Positions 1 to 4,853 of a DNA stretch of 5,541 bases are shown here, piece by piece. The notes beneath the pieces are model-generated. The model did no database searches, had not been told where the DNA came from, and saw only the letters and a program-made list of their open reading frames with translations. Origin of the DNA: Bacillota bacterium (GTDB taxonomy: Bacteria; Bacillota_G; SHA-98; UBA4971); NCBI GenBank assembly GCA_012512055.1, contig JAAZEW010000166.1, forward strand, positions 1-5,541. The letters run 5' to 3'. Positions within the stretch are counted from its first letter, which is position 1. Each line of letters opens with the position of its first letter. The translations under genes were made by a program, and so were the position numbers.

Positions 1-13
1 AAATAAGGTACAG

Positions 14-20
14 TGAGGAA
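14..20 (+). promoter_or_regulatory. Ribosome binding site deciding the cyuA start
   Basis: The purine run TGAGGAA contains GAGG at 15-18, which lies six bases before ATG 25 and nine before ATG 28. It overlaps the GTG at 13, so that upstream start would destroy the best SD site. The alternative AAGG at 5-8 is only four bases from GTG 13 and is less convincing. Confidence 0.55.
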
Positions 21-24
21 GAAT

Positions 25-1272
25 ATGATGGAAACTTCGAGTCTGGTCTCGAAACTCGACCGGGAAATCGTACCTGCAGTAGGTTGCACGGAACCCGTGG
101 CAATAGCGTTGACTTCAGCAGCCGCTATGAAGACAGTCAGAGGCATACTTCGCTTGCTTGAACTCGCAACAAGCATGAATATTTTCAAGAACGCTCGTGC
201 GGCAGGTATTCCGGGCTGTGTTGATACAGGCATCGAACTTGCGGCTGCGCTGGGCGCCGCAATAGCACGCCCTGAAGCAGGCTTGGAAATCTTCTCTTAC
301 GTAGACTCCGAAACACACAGGGCGGCCGGATTCATGCTGGAAACCGCAGAATTCCGGACCTGCGTTGACATGAATCGAAATGATATTTACGTTCGTTGTC
401 GCATAGTCACTGATATGGGAGAAGCTATAGCGGAGACAGTCGGAAGACACCACAACGTCCATCTTGTCTCTCTTAACGGAAAGGATGTTCCTCGCGACGT
501 GGAGCATAACGGACACGAGCGCCTGATGTTGAGAGATTTGGCATCCTTCCGTACGCTTGTTGAGGCAGTGTATGACGCTCCTTGCGGCGCTTTTGATTTC
601 TTGATGCCCAGGGCCAATATCAACCTGGAAATGGCCGATTCCGGCTGTGAGATGAGTCAAGGCCTTGGAATAGGCCGCGCTGATGGGAAGGATGTACCCG
701 GAAGTTACGCTACTTATACAGCCGCAGCATGTGATGCACGAATGTCCGGTATCCAGAAACCTGTATGCACGTGTGCTGGAAGCGGCAATTTAGGAATTTC
801 TGCCACAGTCCCTGTGCTTGCAGCAGGGAGGGCCGAAGGCGCCCCCCCGGATCTGGTCGCCCGCAGTTTAGCCCTGAGCCTCGCAGTAACCATCTACGTG
901 AAAGAATATTTCGGACTGTTATCGCCTGTATGTGGATGCGCAGTGGCAGCAGGAGCAGGCTCTGCAGCCGGCCTGGTCATGCTTCGTGGAGGTGACGCTT
1001 CCGCTGTTGAAAATGCAGCTTCGGCAGTACTGGCGACTCTTGCCGGTATGCTATGTGACGGAGGCAAAGTAGGCTGCGCATTGAAAGTCTGGACAGCGGT
1101 GAGCACGGCTGAAGAATCAGCTTGTCTTGCTCTTAGGGGAGGTCGCATTCCATCAGGTAACGGCATCGTTGGATGTACTATCGATGAAACCCTGGCTACT
1201 TTGAGGCACATAGCTCGGGATGGCCTTTCTAACCTCGACCGCGTGCTCGTTGACGTAATGTGCCGGTGTTAA
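25..1272 (+). CDS. cyuA: L-cysteine desulfidase family protein (CyuA/YhaM, UPF0597)
   Basis: Predicted cytoplasmic [4Fe-4S] enzyme that breaks L-cysteine into pyruvate, ammonia and sulfide (EC 4.4.1.28); the family is related to the anaerobic iron-sulfur L-serine dehydratases, so serine is an alternative substrate. With the ATG at 25 the protein is 415 residues, close to the usual 400-440. Visible motifs are GCTEP at 20-24, GIPG in the N-terminal half, CAGSGNLG at 250-257, CGC at 303-305, MLCDG at 342-346 and GCALK at 350-354. The cysteines in GCTEP, CGC, MLCDG and GCALK are the likely cluster ligands. I prefer ATG 25 (or 28) over GTG 13 because GAGG at 15-18 sits six bases before ATG 25. One oddity is Leu in GSGNLG, where E. 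coli CyuA has Gln. The gene is separated by 619 bases from the permease and is probably transcribed on its own or with genes upstream of the window. Family assignment is firm; the exact substrate is inferred. Confidence 0.9.
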   Translation: MMETSSLVSKLDREIVPAVGCTEPVAIALTSAAAMKTVRGILRLLELATSMNIFKNARAAGIPGCVDTGIELAAALGAAIARPEAGLEIFSYVDSETHRAAGFMLETAEFRTCVDMNRNDIYVRCRIVTDMGEAIAETVGRHHNVHLVSLNGKDVPRDVEHNGHERLMLRDLASFRTLVEAVYDAPCGAFDFLMPRANINLEMADSGCEMSQGLGIGRADGKDVPGSYATYTAAACDARMSGIQKPVCTCAGSGNLGISATVPVLAAGRAEGAPPDLVARSLALSLAVTIYVKEYFGLLSPVCGCAVAAGAGSAAGLVMLRGGDASAVENAASAVLATLAGMLCDGGKVGCALKVWTAVSTAEESACLALRGGRIPSGNGIVGCTIDETLATLRHIARDGLSNLDRVLVDVMCRC

Positions 1273-1406
1273 TGCGATTGTAGCGACCTATATTGTGATA
1301 GTATTAGTCCCAATGTAGTAAACGTTTCAAAGGGGAGGCTATTCAGCAGAGCCTAAGTAGATCGCCATAAGTAATCGCTGGTTTTAGAAAGTAAACATAC
1401 CGTGTG

Positions 1407-1520
1407 GGGTTACCGGTAATTGCAACGAGGGGCGTCACAATTCGGCCTCTGGCCTGCGGACCGGATTTTGTCAAGGCGACCTGCCGGGGAAGCTGTTCCC
1501 GAGTGCAACACCGGCAACCC
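1407..1520 (+). ncRNA. Candidate structured RNA or small RNA-type mobile element
   Basis: A long closing stem is directly visible. GGGTT 1407-1411 pairs with AACCC 1516-1520, CCGGT 1413-1417 with ACCGG 1510-1514, and TTGCA 1420-1424 with TGCAA 1504-1508, giving 15 pairs broken only by a 1x1 and a 2x1 internal loop. Inside lie further helices: GGGAA 1487-1491 with TTCCC 1496-1500 around a GCTG loop, CCGG 1461-1464 with CCGG 1484-1487 enclosing GTC 1470-1472/GAC 1478-1480, and GAGG 1427-1430 with CCTC 1446-1449. This multi-arm fold suggests a selected RNA rather than a terminator, as no T run follows. I matched it to no riboswitch class I know. A HEARO/omega-RNA element (IscB/IsrB-associated) is one hypothesis, because such elements end near ATGA or GTGA and GTGA lies at 1538-1541. 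A short palindromic repeat element is the alternative. The strand is inferred from the direction of the genes. Confidence 0.45.
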
Positions 1521-1875
1521 AAGATTTTGGAGAATAAGTGAAAACTAACGGACTCATACTTAGAACCCGCAGTGATAGCCCCTCGCTCCGTTGCAGTATG
1601 ATAGATTTATAGAAAGGAGGAGCCGTTGGTTTAGTATACGTTACAATAAGGGCAACCGGATTCTAGCTGAAGGAGATGATATAAAGAAACATTCCTAATT
1701 ATGTCCACCTTGTGGCATGTGATTATTCATGACTTTCTCCGTGGTACAGAAAAGAGATACTTCACAATAGCGAGTTAATCAGACCAATTAAGGGAAAAGA
1801 ACACAAAGCTGTTGTTATATTGAATTGCAGTTACGATAAGCCTTATTTCGACCAATCACTAAGATACGTAATACA

Positions 1876-1884
1876 GGAAGGGGG
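1876..1884 (+). promoter_or_regulatory. Ribosome binding site deciding the permease start
   Basis: The purine run GGAAGGGGG ends seven bases before ATG 1892. It is far stronger than anything in front of the in-frame TTG at 1820 and therefore fixes the start at 1892. Confidence 0.75.
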
Positions 1885-1891
1885 ACAATCA

Positions 1892-3241
1892 ATGCTGCAA
1901 GAGCAGACGGCCAAAGTACTGGATCAAGCAGGTGACTTTGCCACCACCTCTGTTCAAAAAGAGGCGCGAAAAGGTTTATGGTCGATGCTATTGATTAACG
2001 CGGGATATACCATGAACCTAAGTGTTGTTATGAGGGGAGGGGTGCTGGCAGCGATGTTGCCGCTTAACCAGATGTTTATGGTACTGGCTATTTCAGCCTT
2101 GATACAAGCGGCAATTGCTATACCAATAGGGGCGCTCGGTGCAAAATATGGTCTTAGCACACCTATGTTGGCACGTGAGGCATATGGAAGATATGGAAGT
2201 TGGCTGGTAGCGCTTACATTAGCGTTGTCTCTGGGGGTTTTCTGGTTCGGTTGGCAGGTAGCCCTATTTGCAGACACCATTGGCACAATTTTCCCTGGCA
2301 GTCTTCTGACATCCAGAGTTGTTGTTTGTATTTGGGGCGGTGCGATGATGACTTTAACTGCTGCTCTGGGGTTTAAGGCTATGGGTGTGCTTAGTTTTAT
2401 CGCGGTGCCTATGATGGTTACGTTTTTGGGATATGGGGCGATAAGTGGATTAGCCCAGGCTAATCTCACTCTCGGGGAATTATTTAGTATGGTACCGTCA
2501 AGCCAAGGCACCATTTCAGAAGGCGTTACTTTGGTTGTGGGAGGTTTGGCTGCTGGTTGCATTGGAATGGCTGATATAACAAGATACGCAGAAAGTCCGC
2601 TTCAGGCTGGTATAAGCGGAACAGTTGGTTATCTTGGAGGCGCCGGCTCTTGTCTTTGTGCAGGTGCCTTCATCATAATTGCGGCAGAGCGGTTGTTAGG
2701 TTATTCCACATCAAGTCTGGTGGAAAGTTTTGCGAGTCTTGGATTGGGAATCGGCGGTTTCACAATGTTGATCTTGGCTCAATGGACAACAAATGACAAT
2801 AATCTCTATTCCGGGGCTTTGGGCCTGACTTCAATGTTTAAGATCAGGAGAATCCTGGCAAGCATCATAATGGGTACGGTGGGCATTGTAATTGCTATAG
2901 CAGGCGTTCAGGACTACTTTGTGCCTTTTTCCATCATGTTGGGGAAGCTAGTGCCGCCAATGGGAGGAGTCATTCTCAGTCACTATTATTTCATTCGACC
3001 TCTGATGAAGGGCCGTTTAGGATCAGCGTTGCCCGAGACTGTTTCAGGAGTTAACATTATCGCTTTGTTCTCCTCCATACTTGCTTCGATAGTCGCACAC
3101 CTGTGGGTTACCGCGGTTCCACCCCCAGTGGTGGGAATTCTTTGCGCTCTGATTACCAACGTCTCGCTTACTGTCATATTTGAAAGGTTAGGGATCAAAT
3201 ACACATGGGGCGAATATGCACGAAAAGATCTTGAATATTAG
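1892..3241 (+). CDS. NCS1 family permease (CodB/Mhp1-like, nucleobase or hydantoin type)
   Basis: Predicted inner-membrane cation symporter of the nucleobase:cation symporter-1 family, 449 residues, with about twelve hydrophobic segments. Family signatures line up with E. coli CodB: GLWSMLLINAGYT at 28-40, GAKYGLSTPMLAREAYG at 83-99, WFGWQV at 118-123, ADITRY at 227-232, WTTNDNNLY at 298-306 and PPMGG at 355-359. The N-terminal 27 residues are hydrophilic and cytoplasmic, as is usual. The start is chosen from the strong SD at 1876-1884. By eye alignment only Trp118 survives among the residues that bind cytosine in CodB; positions equal to Phe33, Gln105, Ser203, Phe204 and Asn275 are Asn, Gly, Gly, Leu and Ala. 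The substrate is therefore probably not cytosine; a hydantoin, allantoin-like or other cyclic ureide is inferred from the racemase downstream. The membrane protein gene begins 13 bases after the stop. Confidence 0.9.
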   Translation: MLQEQTAKVLDQAGDFATTSVQKEARKGLWSMLLINAGYTMNLSVVMRGGVLAAMLPLNQMFMVLAISALIQAAIAIPIGALGAKYGLSTPMLAREAYGRYGSWLVALTLALSLGVFWFGWQVALFADTIGTIFPGSLLTSRVVVCIWGGAMMTLTAALGFKAMGVLSFIAVPMMVTFLGYGAISGLAQANLTLGELFSMVPSSQGTISEGVTLVVGGLAAGCIGMADITRYAESPLQAGISGTVGYLGGAGSCLCAGAFIIIAAERLLGYSTSSLVESFASLGLGIGGFTMLILAQWTTNDNNLYSGALGLTSMFKIRRILASIIMGTVGIVIAIAGVQDYFVPFSIMLGKLVPPMGGVILSHYYFIRPLMKGRLGSALPETVSGVNIIALFSSILASIVAHLWVTAVPPPVVGILCALITNVSLTVIFERLGIKYTWGEYARKDLEY

Positions 3242-3246
3242 GGGGG
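3240..3246 (+). promoter_or_regulatory. Ribosome binding site deciding the small membrane protein start
   Basis: AGGGGGG begins at the last base of the permease stop codon and ends eight bases before GTG 3255. The earlier in-frame ATG at 3216, inside the permease gene, has no comparable site, so GTG 3255 is preferred. Confidence 0.6.
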
Positions 3247-3254
3247 TGGCCTAT

Positions 3255-3653
3255 GTGAACGAAGACATGGAAATTGTTGTGCAGACAGAAAAAACGCTCT
3301 ATTGGGGTATTGTCGTCTTGGGTGTTCTGAATTGTCTAGGATTGAGCGGGGCAGTTCCAGCGGACGTTTTCATTCTTTCCGTTAGCACGATAGTCCTTGT
3401 AGCAATGGGTATATCGGGATTATCCAGACTAAAATCTGATCTGCCGATAGAAAGCAGGCATCGCTACATCTTCTCCACTTCATATATGGCGTTGTCACTT
3501 GGCATTTCACAAGCGCTGCTCATGATTTCACCCTATTCCTTAGCACAAGGCTTGATAGTGCCGGCGTTGATAGTGGCATGTGGGTGGGTAGCCATCGGGA
3601 TATACTCCATTGCGCGCGAGGCAATACTCAGTAGAGTTGTCGACTGGATGTGA
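3255..3653 (+). CDS. Small four-helix membrane protein of unknown function
   Basis: I do not recognise this protein. From GTG 3255 it has 132 residues and four evident hydrophobic segments at about 16-35, 38-57, 71-91 and 98-118. A short acidic N-terminus (EDMEIVVQTEK region) precedes helix 1, and a basic/polar loop (RLKSDLPIESRHR) lies between helices 2 and 3. No Cys/His metal motif, signal peptidase site or known domain is visible. It starts 13 bases after the NCS1 permease stop and is followed 77 bases later by the racemase, so it is almost certainly co-transcribed with both. It could be an accessory or regulatory subunit of the permease, by inference from position only. The start could instead be ATG 3216, overlapping the permease by 26 bases, or ATG 3267. 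That the frame is coding is supported by tight spacing, a good SD and uninterrupted helical pattern. Confidence 0.75.
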   Translation: MNEDMEIVVQTEKTLYWGIVVLGVLNCLGLSGAVPADVFILSVSTIVLVAMGISGLSRLKSDLPIESRHRYIFSTSYMALSLGISQALLMISPYSLAQGLIVPALIVACGWVAIGIYSIAREAILSRVVDWM

Positions 3654-3718
3654 ATCCGTAATGCCATGCCGAAACCTAGCTACTGTTAAGGCTCTGAAAT
3701 CCTCATAGAAAGTTATGT

Positions 3719-3726
3719 GGAGGTGA
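3719..3726 (+). promoter_or_regulatory. Ribosome binding site of the racemase gene
   Basis: GGAGGTGA is a near-perfect match to the 16S rRNA tail and its GGAGG core lies seven bases before ATG 3731. It gives the racemase the best initiation signal in the operon. Confidence 0.8.
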
Positions 3727-3730
3727 CGCA

Positions 3731-4465
3731 ATGAAAGTAAAAATCATTGTACCTATAGCTTTAAAATCATTCAGGATAAATGCAAAAAGAGAATATGAGC
3801 ACTTTATCAGCAAAGGACGCATGTTCAAAGACTTCACTTATGATGTAGAAATCTTGGAGGAAGGTGAAGGGCCTCTCACTATTGAGTCACAATACGATAG
3901 TTCAATGGCTGAGTTTGGTTCAATCTCTTTGGTAGAAAAGGCAGAGCGCGAGGGATATGATGGTGTTGTCATCGATTGTTTCTGTGATGCCGGATATCAC
4001 GCTTCCAGGGAAGTAGTTAATATACCGGTTGTTGGCGCTTTTGAGACAAGCATACGTTTTGCACAGTTGCTAGGCGATAGAATCGGCATAGTGGCTTTGG
4101 GAGATAACCGATTCCCCTCGATGCGTAGGAGAGCCCGTGCAATGGGGGCGGAGGACTCCATTGTGTCTATATCCAGCGTTGATATGGGTGTGGCAGAGCT
4201 TGGGTCTTACAAGAACAGGCTCATTGATGGTCTGGAAGCAAGCATGATAGGAGCTATTGAGAACGACGCCGCAGAAGTGCTAATACTCGGCTGCACCGGC
4301 ATGATGGGCGTTGCAATGGCTGTACAGAATAGGCTTAAGCAAAAAGGCTACGATGTTCCCGTAGTCAATCCTGCCGAGACTTGCCTTAGGTTCATGGAGT
4401 GTTTGCTTGTGATGGGAATTAAACAAAGCAGAATGGCTTATCCTATGAAGAGCAAGAAACGGTAG
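3731..4465 (+). CDS. Asp/Glu/hydantoin racemase family protein (HyuE-like)
   Basis: Predicted cytoplasmic, cofactor-independent racemase that interconverts D- and L-5-substituted hydantoins by a two-cysteine mechanism; 244 residues, the usual length. The two catalytic cysteines sit in the expected places: Cys83 in DCFCDAGYHASRE (82-94), matching the family pattern with Cys-Phe-x-Asp-Pro-Gly, and Cys188 in LGCTGM (186-191). PVVGAFE (99-105) and the C-terminal NPAETCLRF and MAYP stretches also fit. Two deviations are an extra Cys85 two residues after the first catalytic cysteine and Ala87 where Pro is usual. The ATG is supported by GGAGGTGA just upstream. It is the last gene of the permease operon, ahead of the terminator at 4535-4582. 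Context supports hydantoin use, but the fold also covers Asp/Glu racemases, maleate isomerases and AroM-like proteins, so the exact substrate is open. Confidence 0.87.
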   Translation: MKVKIIVPIALKSFRINAKREYEHFISKGRMFKDFTYDVEILEEGEGPLTIESQYDSSMAEFGSISLVEKAEREGYDGVVIDCFCDAGYHASREVVNIPVVGAFETSIRFAQLLGDRIGIVALGDNRFPSMRRRARAMGAEDSIVSISSVDMGVAELGSYKNRLIDGLEASMIGAIENDAAEVLILGCTGMMGVAMAVQNRLKQKGYDVPVVNPAETCLRFMECLLVMGIKQSRMAYPMKSKKR

Positions 4466-4496
4466 AATTTTCGTTGCCGGCTCTTCCCACTGCTTA

Positions 4497-4590
4497 TTGG
4501 GTGGTAGAGTTGGTTTCGTGTTCCAGAAGGCTCTCATAGAGACCCCGCCTTCCTTTCAGGAAGGATGAGGTCTCTATGTTTTCCACCCAA
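4497..4590 (+). repeat. Outer inverted repeat around the terminator
   Basis: TTGGGTGG at 4497-4504 is the exact reverse complement of CCACCCAA at 4583-4590, so an eight-pair helix could enclose the whole terminator hairpin. The right arm begins directly after the T run. It may be part of a larger fold or a chance pairing. Confidence 0.35.
4535..4582 (+). terminator. Rho-independent terminator after the racemase operon
   Basis: A ten-base perfect stem, CATAGAGACC 4535-4544 with GGTCTCTATG 4569-4578, encloses a second six-pair hairpin, CCTTCC 4548-4553 with GGAAGG 4559-4564 around loop TTTCA. TTTT at 4579-4582 follows directly. The left side lacks a matching A run, so it acts on + strand transcripts. 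It lies 69 bases after the racemase stop and separates that operon from the DUF917 gene. The T run is short, so efficiency may be moderate. Confidence 0.75.
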
Positions 4591-4643
4591 GACCCTGTTT
4601 TCAACGCTATTACGTATACACTGTTGCGCAAAGGAATCTTTAG

Positions 4644-4853
4644 AATGTGGTGCCGGGAGGTCCTTTCCGCGCTCAATTACAATATGAAGACGTTCTACAG
4701 GTTGTCGCCGGCCATCGGTTAGCCGTTACTGAGGGAGGAGTGCCTGAAGAATGGAGTATCCGGGCGCAAACGGCAAACGTCCGGGAGATTGAAGCTATCC
4801 GGCTTAGTTGCTTGGTATTTGACTGGAAGACTCTGGAAGGGGGGATCTGCTGC
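4644..4853 (+). other. Open in-frame stretch upstream of the DUF917 gene
   Basis: After TAG 4641 the reading frame of the DUF917 gene is open for 70 codons before GTG 4854. Possible starts are GTG 4647, GTG 4650 and GTG 4740, none with a well-placed SD. The middle of the translation looks protein-like, with YEDVLQVVAGHRLAV and then ANVREIEAIRLSCLVFD. It faintly recalls the N-terminal domain of PucR-type regulators, which commonly control purine and ureide use, but I would not assign it. It may be an N-terminal extension, a decayed gene end, or a chance open frame. No other gene is seen between the terminator and 4854, and no clear promoter. Confidence 0.35.
4837..4844 (+). promoter_or_regulatory. 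Ribosome binding site deciding the DUF917 start
   Basis: AAGGGGGG ends nine bases before GTG 4854. It marks that GTG as the start, at the point where similarity to DUF917 proteins begins, rather than any GTG further upstream in the same open frame. Confidence 0.6.

Larger units (their letters stand above)
1273..1891. other. Long intergenic region without a convincing gene
   Basis: I see no intact gene in these 619 bases on either strand. The first 130 bases hold only a weak hairpin (AGGCT 1336-1340 with AGCCT 1350-1354) with no T run, so there is no clear terminator after cyuA. Next comes a strong inverted-repeat structure at 1407-1520 (separate entry). After it is a near-perfect SD site, AAAGGAGG at 1613-1620, which serves only TTG GTT TAG, and a second one, AAGGAG at 1670-1675, abutting ATG ATA TAA. 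From 1613 onward the frame shared with the permease is interrupted only by TAG 1664, TAA 1682 and TGA 1730, which suggests decayed coding sequence or a leader. No promoter with good -35 and -10 boxes was found, although one is expected here for the permease operon. Confidence 0.6.

Noticed and set aside
115..660. A 181-codon minus-strand open frame opposite cyuA
   Set aside because: It lies wholly across a well-supported gene, has no recognisable motif, and its composition follows from the codon use of the + strand gene.
1266..1321. Promoter-like boxes after cyuA (TATATT 1289-1294; TTGTGA 1293-1298 with TAGTAA 1316-1321)
   Set aside because: Each pair has at least one poor box, so they cannot be told from chance in AT-rich intergenic DNA.
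1336..1354. Hairpin AGGCT/AGCCT as a terminator for cyuA
   Set aside because: Only five pairs with a nine-base loop and no T run after it.
1420..1548. Short + strand frame from TTG 1420 across the structured element
   Set aside because: No SD before TTG 1420, and its codons coincide with the stem arms of the inverted repeat, so RNA structure explains the sequence better.
1700..1760. A T-box leader suggested by GTGGTAC near 1741
   Set aside because: The conserved CCGCG that should follow is absent, and there is no specifier hairpin or downstream terminator/antiterminator pair.
1954..2562. A 202-codon minus-strand open frame opposite the permease
   Set aside because: Shadow of the hydrophobic helices of the permease; no SD and no family match.
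4576..4722. A 48-codon + strand frame starting at ATG 4576
   Set aside because: Its start lies inside the terminator stem, only a weak GAGG precedes it, and the product has no recognisable feature. It could be a leader peptide, but nothing supports that.
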